Source of the DNA: PLanc-01 sp035342095
Lineage (GTDB): Bacteria > Planctomycetota > Phycisphaerae > Sedimentisphaerales > Anaerobacaceae
Assembly (NCBI GenBank): GCA_035342095.1
Contig: DAOQWL010000004.1
Location: forward strand, 1 to 64,000
Length of the DNA: 64,000 nt
Direction of reading: 5' to 3'
This document shows positions 7,635 to 15,027 of this stretch, in pieces. The stretch's first letter is position 1. Each line of letters opens with the position of its first letter. The notes below the pieces were generated by a model that worked only from the letters and a program-made list of their open reading frames with translations, did not search any database and was not told the origin of the DNA. The position numbers and the translations under genes were made by a program.

Positions 7635-8708
7635 ATGAAGACGATCCGAATCTCCATGTGCGTAGCGTGCGTGGCGCTGTGGGCGGTCGCGGCGAGTGCC
7701 GACGTCGTGCCCGTCAAGCACACGATGGACTACCGGAACAACGATTGGGTTGGGGGGATCTGGTTCGTCGAGCCCGGCGCTGTGCTCGACCATTCCCCCT
7801 ATTGTCGCAACTCCACGGAGGATTGGGGCTGGACCCATGTCGTTGCCAGTCGGGTCCCGAAGGGCGCGACCGGCATCGAGTCGGCCACCGTGACGATCAT
7901 CGCGTGGAAGATCGACGTCGAGGCCGGCGAGGACGACGTGATCTACGCGCTGCCCGAGGCGCCCGCCTCGACGTCCGCCGCCAAGACGAACGGGGCCAAG
8001 CTGGGCCAGTTGTGCAGTCCGACGGAGTCGCCGATCACCGTTACCTGGCCCGACGTGGGCCAGATCCTCGGGTACGAGAGCCTGTGGTCTGTCACGGAAT
8101 TCAAGCTGCCTTCCGATGTGATCGCGAACCTCTGGGCGAACGGCCAGGTGTGCTTCTACATGGACATCGACCAGACGAACGCCTCGGGCATGCGGGCCAC
8201 CCTCAAGAGCGCCGTGCTCCAGGTCAACTACATCGCCCCCAAGCCGGAGGTGACCACGGTCTCGGTGTACCGGTTCTGGTCGAGCACGCTCTCCGGGCAT
8301 TTCTATACCGCCAATCCGGACGAGAGAGACTTCGTGATCGCGACCTACCCCGATTCGTGGACGTATGAGGGCGCGGTCTTTGACGCGATGGCGGACGGCA
8401 CGGACCCGATGTCCGTTCCGGTTCATCGGTTCTGGTCCGGCACGCTCCGCGGGCATTTCTATACCGCCAGCGAAGACGAGGCGGCCCACGTCATCGCGTA
8501 CTACTCGGGCGCCTGGACTTACGAGGGGATCGCGTTCTATGTCTATCCGGCAGAGTATCAGCCCGCGGGCAGTCGCGCGATGCACCGGTTCTGGTCCAGC
8601 GTGTCCGGTCGGCACTTCTACACCATCGACGAAGACGAGGCAGCGTACGTCAAGGCGAACTACTCGAGCGTCTGGACTTACGAGGGGATCGTCTGTTACG
8701 TGCCCTAG
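7635..8708 (+). CDS. Secreted protein with three C-terminal DUF5648-type repeats
   Basis: 357 residues from an ATG preceded by GGGAGG; the longer frame from 7470 has no ribosome site. Signal peptide MKTIRISMCVACVALWAVAASA. Residues 25-200 form a DNRLRE/TGF-beta-propeptide-like beta-sandwich (pattern SATVTIIAWKIDVEAGEDDV, FKLPSDVIANLWANGQ); that fold assignment is tentative. The rest is three repeats of about 45 residues opening VYRFWSSTLSGHFYTA, VHRFWSGTLRGHFYTA and MHRFWSSVSGRHFYTI, each ending WTYEGxxF/C. This is the pattern of DUF5648 surface repeats. The same repeat occurs in the protein at 43903. Likely extracellular; function unknown. Confidence 0.85.
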   Translation: MKTIRISMCVACVALWAVAASADVVPVKHTMDYRNNDWVGGIWFVEPGAVLDHSPYCRNSTEDWGWTHVVASRVPKGATGIESATVTIIAWKIDVEAGEDDVIYALPEAPASTSAAKTNGAKLGQLCSPTESPITVTWPDVGQILGYESLWSVTEFKLPSDVIANLWANGQVCFYMDIDQTNASGMRATLKSAVLQVNYIAPKPEVTTVSVYRFWSSTLSGHFYTANPDERDFVIATYPDSWTYEGAVFDAMADGTDPMSVPVHRFWSGTLRGHFYTASEDEAAHVIAYYSGAWTYEGIAFYVYPAEYQPAGSRAMHRFWSSVSGRHFYTIDEDEAAYVKANYSSVWTYEGIVCYVP

Positions 8709-8720
8709 GGCAAACTCGCG

Positions 8721-8891
8721 TTCGACGGAGAAGTGGAAAGGCTCGGCCGACGTGCAGAAGTCGCCGGTGAGCGGGTGGCCGCCGCGATCGATGCCTTCGA
8801 TCTTCGCCCCCGGCTCGAAGCCGTACCCGAGAGTATCGTTATAGATCGTCTCCGGCGGGACCCTCGTTGTCCCATCGGCTGCAATCCCTTC
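8721..8891 (-). pseudogene. Gene remnant resembling the N-terminal part of a rhamnogalacturonan acetylesterase-like protein
   Basis: After the stop codon of the FG-GAP gene the same frame stays protein-like for about 57 codons. It includes VPPETIYNDTLGYGFEPGAK and GGHPLTGDFCTSAEPFHFSV. The residues GYGFE and FCTSAEPFxFSV are typical of the N-terminal sandwich of planctomycete GDSL-type rhamnogalacturonan acetylesterases. It stops making sense where the DUF5648 gene ends at 8708. No start codon is visible, so it is best read as a decayed fragment. The alternative, read-through of the TGA at 8892, seems less likely. Confidence 0.45.
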
Positions 8892-10169
8892 TCAGTGACG
8901 CGGCGTGTCGTTCCGCCAGTAATCGGCGTGATACGCGGCGCCGTCCTTGTTCCAGATCTTGGTGACGAGGTCGATGTCGCCGTCGCCGTCCACGTCGCCG
9001 AGCTGGGCGTCGTGCCAGCCGGGATTGTCGATCTGGATCACGACCGGCGTGAACGTCGGCTGCTTGCCGCCGGAAGAGAGCCAGATCACGCCGCGTTCCT
9101 TCAGGCCGCGAGGTTTCATGGCCAGTTTGCCGCCGGACTCCATGTACGTGTCCGGGTCCTCCTGCTCGCCCGCGAAGATATCGAGGTCGCCGTCGCTGTC
9201 GAAGTCCGCGACGCCCAGCGAGTGGAACGACCCGGTGCCGGGAACATCGCCAGGGGCAGTGGGGGGGTCGGGGATCTGATGTCTCTCCCACCTGGCTCCC
9301 TTGCCCAGATTCCTCGCCCAGTAGACATGCGAGAGCCCTGTGTCGCAGTCGCTGTAGACGATGTCGTTGTGTCCGTCCGCGTCGAGATCGACGATCCAGG
9401 ATCGCATGCTTGGTCCGTAGGAGGCCTTCTCCACGCCCAGATGCGGCCACTCGTGACGGAGCCAGACGCCCGACCCGTTGCCTGGGTTCTCGAACCAGTA
9501 GCGCGGGATGACGATGTCGAGATCGCCGTCGCCGTCGAGGTCGCCAGCGCCGCGAGGGGCGATGCCGCCGTGATTCTCGTCGCCCTGGCCGATGTCGGTC
9601 TGCTTCAGGCCCGCCGCCGGATCGAACCAGGAGACGACCGTGCCGTGGTAGGTCACGATGTCGAGCCGGCCGTCGCGGTTGAGGTCCGCCGCGATGATGT
9701 CGTGCCCGCCGCCCGCGAAGGGGTGCGCAGGCCAGGGCTTGTCCGGATTCTCGGTCAGCCCGCCGGGATTCTCGAACCACACGCGATTCGAGACGACGTC
9801 GAGCCGGCCGTCCTGATTGAGGTCGAGCGCCGCGGCGCCCAGGGCGTTCGCCAGGCCGTCCGCTTCGCCCATTGTGTGTCGGATCCACGTGGCGTCGTCC
9901 TTGCGTTCGAACCAGTAGGCGGTCTTGGGCTCGCGTCTCGACAGGACGACGTCGAGGTCCCCGTCGCCGTCGAAATCGGCCAGCGGCAGCCCGCCGGTCC
10001 CCCAGGACGAACCGGGCAGCGGGTCGGCAATCGTGAAGTGCGTCCAGGTTATTCCACCACCCTGGGCTGATGCACCGGCGCACGCAGTCACCCCCAGGCA
10101 GGCGCCCAACAGCAGGCACACCGGTACGGAAGATGCAGTCGCTCTCGTAGGCACTCTCTGATTCGACAT
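8892..10169 (-). CDS. Secreted FG-GAP/VCBS repeat protein, probable lipoprotein
   Basis: 425 residues from an ATG eight bases after GGAGG; the frame extends eight codons upstream to a GTG without a site. The N-terminus has a hydrophobic stretch with a possible lipobox (GVTAC). At least six FG-GAP-like calcium loops follow, for example DFDGDGDLDVV, DLNQDGRLDVV, DLNRDGRLDIV, DLDGDGDLDIV, DFDSDGDLDIF and DVDGDGDIDLV. The aspartates are spaced for Ca2+ binding in a seven-bladed propeller. Aromatic motifs (YWFE, VWFENPG) lie between loops. Probably exported and bound to the envelope; ligand unknown. Monocistronic. Confidence 0.88.
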   Translation of the reverse strand: MSNQRVPTRATASSVPVCLLLGACLGVTACAGASAQGGGITWTHFTIADPLPGSSWGTGGLPLADFDGDGDLDVVLSRREPKTAYWFERKDDATWIRHTMGEADGLANALGAAALDLNQDGRLDVVSNRVWFENPGGLTENPDKPWPAHPFAGGGHDIIAADLNRDGRLDIVTYHGTVVSWFDPAAGLKQTDIGQGDENHGGIAPRGAGDLDGDGDLDIVIPRYWFENPGNGSGVWLRHEWPHLGVEKASYGPSMRSWIVDLDADGHNDIVYSDCDTGLSHVYWARNLGKGARWERHQIPDPPTAPGDVPGTGSFHSLGVADFDSDGDLDIFAGEQEDPDTYMESGGKLAMKPRGLKERGVIWLSSGGKQPTFTPVVIQIDNPGWHDAQLGDVDGDGDIDLVTKIWNKDGAAYHADYWRNDTPRH

Positions 10170-10260
10170 ACGTTGACCTCCATCTTCTGTCACTCATTTT
10201 GCAGCGTCAATCACTGTACAACGGAAGATACACCCTTGCCAGCATCGACTCAGCACCAAA

Positions 10261-11058
10261 TCACTCGAATGCTCTCTGACCTTCGCACGCGGCTCCCGTC
10301 TCGGCCTTCCGGAATATCCAGATCATGAATGGGCTTGTTTCCATCTCAAACGAGGCGCGGGAGTAGTCCCCGTAGAGAGCGACCGGGACGAAGCCCGCCG
10401 CCTCCGCCAGCGACCGGAACTCGCAGCAGGAGTGAAGACGGAAACGGAGATCGACCGCCATACGGGCGACGACCATCCCGTTTCGTCTGCGGACCTCGTA
10501 GAACTGGGTACCACTGACACATCCCGACGTTGCATCGTAGGTTTCCACGGATGACAACGTGAGCGTGTTGCCGTCCCGAAGCGAGAAGTCGCCAAGCTTG
10601 CGGCTCTGGCCGGTCACCCATTTCAGTCGGCACGGCGGGTTGTGCAACGTGCAAATGAAGCGTCCTTGGGGCGCGAGGTGGGTGCGGATGACCTGCAGGG
10701 CCTGCCGCCGCTGGGCCGGGTCCGTGATCTCCGCGAACGAGTGAAACGGGATGAAGATGAGGTTGAATCGGCGGTTCAGCGACAGTCTGCACACGTTCGC
10801 CTCGATCAGCTCGGCCGAGAGGTCCTTGTCACGGAGCTTGCCGCGAAAGACATTCAGCATCTCGGCCGAACTGTCCACACACGTCAGGTCGGTCCCCGCA
10901 TCGAGCAGCGGCGTGGAAACCCGGCCCGTCCCGCACATCAACTCCAGCACCGGTCCAGACGTCTTCCTCGCCTCCTCCAGGAAGAAGGGGACATCCAGCT
11001 CCGTCTGAACGTACGCATCGTACAGATGCGCGACCCGATCATAGTCCATTGCAGGCAT
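10261..11058 (-). CDS. Class I SAM-dependent methyltransferase
   Basis: 265 residues from an ATG eight bases after GAGGAG. It opens MDYDRVAHLYDAY, typical of small-molecule methyltransferases. Motif I is VLELMCGTGRVSTPLL, the acidic end of strand 2 is LTCVDSSAEML, and motif post-I/IV is NLIFIPFHSFAEI. The C-terminal half is a beta-barrel-like lid seen in glycine/sarcosine-type or UbiE-like methyltransferases. The substrate cannot be told. It is the last gene of a three-gene minus-strand cluster with the acetyltransferase and the YdeI-like protein. Confidence 0.85.
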   Translation of the reverse strand: MPAMDYDRVAHLYDAYVQTELDVPFFLEEARKTSGPVLELMCGTGRVSTPLLDAGTDLTCVDSSAEMLNVFRGKLRDKDLSAELIEANVCRLSLNRRFNLIFIPFHSFAEITDPAQRRQALQVIRTHLAPQGRFICTLHNPPCRLKWVTGQSRKLGDFSLRDGNTLTLSSVETYDATSGCVSGTQFYEVRRRNGMVVARMAVDLRFRLHSCCEFRSLAEAAGFVPVALYGDYSRASFEMETSPFMIWIFRKAETGAACEGQRAFE

Positions 11059-11079
11059 TCCTGTCTCCTCGCGACTGCG

Positions 11080-11622
11080 TCATCGGATTGGTTCGTCGAT
11101 CCTCGCGTAGAGCAACTGGTCGAGGATTCGCTCGTGCTTGAAGACGCTGGCGCGGAGCCGGCCCTCGCGCTGGAAGCCCGCCTTCTCCAGGACGCGGACT
11201 GATGCGTCGTTGCCGTCGAAGACCGACGCGTAGATCCGGTGGACCTCGAAGTGCTCGAAGGACCACGCGGTGAACGCGCGAACCGCCTCGGTCATGATCC
11301 CGCGTCCCCAGAAGGGCTCGCCCAGCCAGTAGCCCAGCTCCGCGGTGAAGCGATGCACGTCGTCGCGGAACTCCAGGCCGATCCCGCCGACGGCTTCTTC
11401 CTGCGTCGCGATGGCGAAAACCGTCTGCGGATTCTGGCGGGCGACCTTCCCCAGAAACACCTTTGCGTCCGACAGCCGGTAGGGACAGGGGAATCGGTCC
11501 CGCAGCCAGATCGCGACGTTGGGGTTGTTCGCGTAGCGAGCGATGGCCCCGGCGTCCCCGCCCGACCAGTCCCGAATCGCGTATTCTCCGAACTCGATTC
11601 TCATACACTCCCTGTGTGTCAC
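11080..11622 (-). CDS. GNAT N-acetyltransferase, RimJ/RimL-like
   Basis: 180 residues starting with GTG that overlaps the upstream stop by four bases (GTGA). An ATG six codons later (11604) is an alternative, with AGGGAG very close to it. GNAT motifs: LGYWLGEPFWGRGIMTEAV (motif A, pyrophosphate loop) and YASVFDGNDASVRVLEKAGF (motif B, typical of RimJ/RimL, which acetylate ribosomal-protein N-termini or other amines). Middle gene of the cluster 12188-10261. Confidence 0.88.
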   Translation of the reverse strand: MTHRECMRIEFGEYAIRDWSGGDAGAIARYANNPNVAIWLRDRFPCPYRLSDAKVFLGKVARQNPQTVFAIATQEEAVGGIGLEFRDDVHRFTAELGYWLGEPFWGRGIMTEAVRAFTAWSFEHFEVHRIYASVFDGNDASVRVLEKAGFQREGRLRASVFKHERILDQLLYARIDEPIR

Positions 11623-12188
11623 ATCCCGAGCCGTTTGTTCTCGCGGATCATTCGGACCGCCTCCGCGACCCTCTTACGTCGGGTCTCGTCCCGCTTGGCC
11701 GTGCCCACCCAGCAGATGAACTGCCTGCGATAGGTGGGCGCGAGCTTCTCGAAGTTCAGACGGGCCCGCTCGTCCTTCGCCAGCGCCGCGGTCAGCTCGG
11801 CGGGGACAATCGCGGCGTCCTGCCTCTCGGTTGCCTTGTCCCACTGGCCGTTCTTCTTCGCCTCGCGAATCTTCGCCAGTCCGGCCTCGGTCATCCGGCC
11901 CGCTTCGATCATCCTGCGAACTCGCTCCTTGTTCCGCTCGGACCAGATGCTCCCCGCCCGCCGGGGGCAGAAGCGATTCATGTGCTTCTCGTCGTCGATG
12001 CGTTTGAGGATGCCGTCGATCCAACCGAAGCACAGCGCCTCCTCGACCGCGTCGTCGTAGGCCAGGCCGGGTTTGCCCGTATGCTTCTTGTGAAAGACCA
12101 GCCAGACCTCCTGCGCACTGGCGTGGTTCTCCTCCAGCCAGGCGCGCCACTGGTCCCGATTGGCGAAATGTCGTCGGTTGCTGCTCAC
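11619..12188 (-). CDS. YdeI/OmdA-family protein
   Basis: 189 residues. The N-terminal domain (WRAWLEENHASAQEVWLVFHKK, YDDAVEEALCFGWIDGILKRID) is the DUF1801/YdeI-like fold; FCPRRAGSIWSERNKERVRRM follows. The C-terminus carries the OmdA (bacteriocin-protection) helical motif (FEKLAPTYRRQFICWVGTAKRDETRRKRV). Family members are linked to bacteriocin or antimicrobial-peptide tolerance, but the biochemical role is unknown. First gene of the three-gene cluster and translationally coupled to the acetyltransferase. Confidence 0.88.
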   Translation of the reverse strand: MSSNRRHFANRDQWRAWLEENHASAQEVWLVFHKKHTGKPGLAYDDAVEEALCFGWIDGILKRIDDEKHMNRFCPRRAGSIWSERNKERVRRMIEAGRMTEAGLAKIREAKKNGQWDKATERQDAAIVPAELTAALAKDERARLNFEKLAPTYRRQFICWVGTAKRDETRRKRVAEAVRMIRENKRLGM

Positions 12189-12326
12189 AAACCCGTCCTT
12201 TCCATGTCCATTCGCAAGCCGGCACTATCCTATCCGACGCCAAGCCCGACAGCCACCCTGCATCTTCACCACAGAGACACAGAGGCCACAGAGAAAAGAA
12301 TCCTACTAAGAAAGTAGGAATAGCAT

Positions 12327-12456
12327 AATTCGTGCAACATCTGAAAAGGCAAAACGCCCTCGGTGCGAGATTTTTTTTATTCCTCGCCGCACCTGGACTT
12401 ATCGCGTTTTCGCCTCCCTCGCGAACGCAGATTTTTCGACAAATTCGTGCAACATC
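12327..12456. repeat. Direct repeat AATTCGTGCAACATC in an AT-rich spacer
   Basis: The 15-mer occurs at 12327-12341 and 12442-12456. Between and around them are a hairpin (TCCTACT/AAAGTAGGA at about 12301-12319) and GCGAG/CTCGC around a run of eight T. The spacer 12189-12537 is far more AT-rich than its surroundings and also holds a phrase CACAGAGACACAGAGGCCAC near 12271. No gene is seen in it. Confidence 0.5.
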
Positions 12457-12488
12457 GGGCAAGGGTAGAGGGACCGTGTGATCCTTCG

Positions 12489-12521
12489 GATTGACGATTT
12501 ACGATTGATGATTGACGATTT
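12489..12521. repeat. A/T-rich TTGACGATTTACGATT-type repeat, copy 1
   Basis: Short iterated unit (ATTGACGATTT, ACGATTGATG, ATTGACGATTT). Relatives occur at 28424-28459 and 47962-48079. It lies just upstream of the ribosome site of the HNH gene. Confidence 0.6.
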
Positions 12522-12537
12522 GGCGAGGAGAGGACCG

Positions 12538-13347
12538 ATGGACCAGACAGAACACGAGCCTCGCGAGAGCCAGCCGACCGAGTTACGGCCCACGAACCAC
12601 TGTCGCTGCTGCGTCTACGCCCGCAAGCCGGCGGGCAAGTGGCTCCGCCTGATCCTGTCCCGCTGGCCGGGCTTGTTGATCTGCACGAACCACTCCGACG
12701 CCCCCGGCGACATCCTCGGGGTGCCCGCGCACAGCACCTGCCCCAACTTCCGCGCTCGTGGCGAGCGACGCGCCAAGGCTGCGGTGTCCAACCCCGTCGG
12801 TCCTGTGGTCTGCCAGATCCCGCTGACCAAGGGCAAAATCGCGATGGTCGATGCAGCCGATTACGTCTGGCTCAGACGACATCCCTGGTTCCTCTCGGGG
12901 TCGCCACACGGGACGTGCTACGCCGCGACCAACATCCGCGGCGAGATCGTCAGGATGCACCGGCTCATCATGAACCCGCCCAAGGGACTCTGGGTCCACC
13001 ATCGGGATGACAATGGCCTGAACAACTGTCGGGACAACCTGTGCATCTGCACGCCCGAGCAGAACGCCCGCAGACGCAGACGCCGGAAGGACTCGACGCT
13101 GCGTTTCATCGGCGTCTTCCAACGCAAAGAAGCGCCCGGCAAGTGGTATGGCAAAGTGGAGGCCGGCAGACAACATGCCTATGTCGGACCGTTCGACGAC
13201 GAGGTCGAAGCCGCACGAGCACGGGATCGCGTAGCGATCCAGCTCCACGGCGAGTTCGCCCGTCTGAACTTCCCCGAAGAACGCGACCAGAGAATCCGCG
13301 AGATCGAAGCGGAGAAGCGTGACCTCGACACGGATTCACGCGGATGA
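12538..13347 (+). CDS. HNH endonuclease-like protein with C-terminal AP2 DNA-binding domain
   Basis: 269 residues from an ATG just after GAGGAGAGG; the frame extends upstream into the A/T repeat. Residues 20-80 hold a Cys-rich ribbon (CRCC near the start, then CTN and STCPNF). At about 115-190 is an HNH nuclease core (MHRLIMNPPKGLWVHHRDDN, NNCRDNLCICTPEQNARRR). At about 195-250 is an AP2 module (FIGVFQRKEAPGKWYGKV, HAYVGPFDDEVEAARARDRV, ARLNFP). HNH-AP2 pairings are characteristic of homing endonucleases; the nearby repeats suit a mobile origin. The final residues and stop lie inside the dispersed repeat at 13329. Confidence 0.85.
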   Translation: MDQTEHEPRESQPTELRPTNHCRCCVYARKPAGKWLRLILSRWPGLLICTNHSDAPGDILGVPAHSTCPNFRARGERRAKAAVSNPVGPVVCQIPLTKGKIAMVDAADYVWLRRHPWFLSGSPHGTCYAATNIRGEIVRMHRLIMNPPKGLWVHHRDDNGLNNCRDNLCICTPEQNARRRRRRKDSTLRFIGVFQRKEAPGKWYGKVEAGRQHAYVGPFDDEVEAARARDRVAIQLHGEFARLNFPEERDQRIREIEAEKRDLDTDSRG

Positions 13348-13374
13348 ACACGGACTCAATTCCGCCCGGAGGCG
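13329..13374. repeat. 46-bp dispersed repeat, copy 1 (CACGGATTCACGCGG...GGAGGCG)
   Basis: Matches 14941-14987 over its whole length with several substitutions and one indel. It encodes the last residues and TGA of the HNH gene. Confidence 0.65.
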
Positions 13375-13430
13375 AAATGACGGACACTCTGCTCTGTGTC
13401 CTCCGTGCCTCCGTCGTGCATTTCCTTCTT

Positions 13431-13584
13431 AGAACGTGTATGAGAAGTAGCACGGGCATCTTGCCCGTGAGTATTACGGGCGTCTCGCCCGTAGAATAAG
13501 ACAGTCTTGGCAGGGCCAGGATGGCCCTGCGACCCATGGGCAAGATGCCCATGCTACGACGACCTGCCTTCACATACACGTTCT
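13431..13584. repeat. 154-bp element: 12-bp terminal inverted repeats enclosing four 19-bp palindromes
   Basis: Ends AGAACGTGTATG (13431-13442) and CATACACGTTCT (13573-13584) are perfect inverted repeats. Inside are four 19-bp palindromes: CACGGGCATCTTGCCCGTG (13451-13469), TACGGGCGTCTCGCCCGTA (13475-13493), CAGGGCCAGGATGGCCCTG (13511-13529) and CATGGGCAAGATGCCCATG (13535-13553). They form two dimers, each with a five-base linker. GTAG precedes the first and CTAC follows the last. The element touches the stop codon of the hydrolase gene. Confidence 0.8.
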
Positions 13585-14822
13585 CACGGCTCTGCAGCGA
13601 ACACGACCTCGCTCGACGTCACGGCCCATCGTTCGTCCGTGACGGTGAAGAACCACAGGGTCGTCTCCTGGGGCGGCGCTGCGGCAATGACGGAATTCCC
13701 TTCGATCCGGCCGACAACGGTCTGCCACTGTCGCTTGTTGATCGGCCCCGTCTCGGTCGTGCAGTGGAGTACCGCCGAGACCAGATTCGTCTCAGCCTTC
13801 ACCTTCGCGACCGCCTGGCCCTCGATGATCTGTGGACGCAGAATCCTGGGCAGCGGCTTGCCGCCTCGCAGATGCGAATCGACGAATAGCCCGATCTCGG
13901 CAGGCAGCCAGCCCTCCTGGTGCCCGTGAGGCATGTTCACCGTGATGCGGAAGTCGCGTCTGCCGACAAGGCCATAGGTCTTCGCACAACTGTCGAGCGG
14001 ATAGGCGAAGTCGTTCGTGCCATTGACGAACAAGACCGGCATCGCCGCCGAGCCGACGTACATGGAGGGATCCCAGAGGCGGACCCACTTGTCCTTCTGC
14101 TGGGCCGTCATCTTCTCGAACTGCCCGAGCCACACGCTGTTCTCATGCAGGAATCCGCAGCCATAGACCGGCACCGCGGCCTTGAACCGATTGTCCAGGC
14201 CCGCGATGATGCACGTCAAATACCCACCCCAACTGATCCCGGTGACCGCGGTGTTCCTCGCATCGACCTGCTGGAAACTCCGCAGCAGCGAATGCGCCAG
14301 GATGGCATTGGCGACCGCATGATAGGTCCACTGGTCGGAGGGCGGCAGGGTGATTGATCCGAACTTCTCCTCGTCGCTCTGCCCAGGCCCGCCGTCGTCG
14401 AGTCGTTTCCGCTCGGGCCCGCAGCCCGCCAGGTCCATCGCGATAGCCGCATAGCCTCGCCTGGCCCAAAGCTGTGCCCACTCCTGGAACGCAGTCCCGC
14501 CTCCGCCGTGAACGAGCACAACGCCAGGAAAACCCCTGCCCGCCGGCGTCGCAGTCCCCAAAGTAGCCGGACTGGCGAAGTAAGCGAACACGCGAGTAGT
14601 CTTGCCCTTGTACGCAAGCCCATGATAGTACAGCGACCGAACGGCCCCATTCTGATCAGCCCACTCGAACTGGGGTGCCTTGCTCAGCGCCACCAAATCC
14701 CAAGGCGTCGTCTCAGGCAGCGACTTGGCAGGACGAATGACGCCGGATGTCGCACACGCAGCCCCCGCCAACAGAAGGGACACACATAGAACGCACGTCA
14801 CACGCAAGGATCGCAGAACCAC
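13584..14822 (-). CDS. Secreted alpha/beta hydrolase (acetyl-xylan-esterase/dienelactone-hydrolase type)
   Basis: 412 residues with a signal peptide (MVLRSLRVTCVLCVSLLLAGAACA). The hydrolase core shows the oxyanion strand VVLVHGGGGTAFQEW, the nucleophile elbow GISWGG (Ser), the acid in VLFVNGTNDFAYPL (Asp) and a likely catalytic His in MPHGHQEGW. AMDLAGCGPER and the lid resemble planctomycete carbohydrate esterases and prolyl-oligopeptidase-like hydrolases. Substrate unknown; export suggests polymer degradation. Flanked on both sides by dispersed repeats. Confidence 0.85.
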   Translation of the reverse strand: MVLRSLRVTCVLCVSLLLAGAACATSGVIRPAKSLPETTPWDLVALSKAPQFEWADQNGAVRSLYYHGLAYKGKTTRVFAYFASPATLGTATPAGRGFPGVVLVHGGGGTAFQEWAQLWARRGYAAIAMDLAGCGPERKRLDDGGPGQSDEEKFGSITLPPSDQWTYHAVANAILAHSLLRSFQQVDARNTAVTGISWGGYLTCIIAGLDNRFKAAVPVYGCGFLHENSVWLGQFEKMTAQQKDKWVRLWDPSMYVGSAAMPVLFVNGTNDFAYPLDSCAKTYGLVGRRDFRITVNMPHGHQEGWLPAEIGLFVDSHLRGGKPLPRILRPQIIEGQAVAKVKAETNLVSAVLHCTTETGPINKRQWQTVVGRIEGNSVIAAAPPQETTLWFFTVTDERWAVTSSEVVFAAEP

Positions 14823-14940
14823 GTAGGTCTCCTTTCACAGGACCAAAGACGCCACAGGCAACACGTAGCCGGCAATGGCACAGGCGATCATAGCCCGATC
14901 CGTCCCCAGTCGCAAGACAGCCGCGAGAACGACGTTCAGG

Positions 14941-14987
14941 CACGGATTCACACGGTCGGACACGGATTCGAAATCGGGCCGGAGGCG
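14941..14987. repeat. 46-bp dispersed repeat, copy 2
   Basis: CACGGATTCACACGG ... CACGGATTCGAAATCGG ... GGAGGCG; a relative of 13329-13374. The two copies bracket the hydrolase gene in the same orientation. Confidence 0.65.
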
Positions 14988-15027
14988 GGGGGCTGTAGGC
15001 TGGACAATGAGTGGTCTGTGTGTAGCC

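Noticed and set aside
7463..7723. Minus-strand frame with GLEALVERARRVSAAVNVRR
   Set aside because: Slightly protein-like at the end, but it starts inside the signal-peptide region of the opposite-strand gene and has no ribosome site. It could be a remnant, but support is too weak.
12399..12593. 64-codon minus-strand frame ending LHEFVEKSAFAREAKTR
   Set aside because: It runs across the A/T repeat and the ribosome site of the HNH gene; no start signal.
13451..13553. Possible CRISPR-like array
   Set aside because: The repeats are 19-bp palindromes differing from each other with 5- and 17-base linkers; there are no constant repeats, no 30-base spacers and no cas genes.
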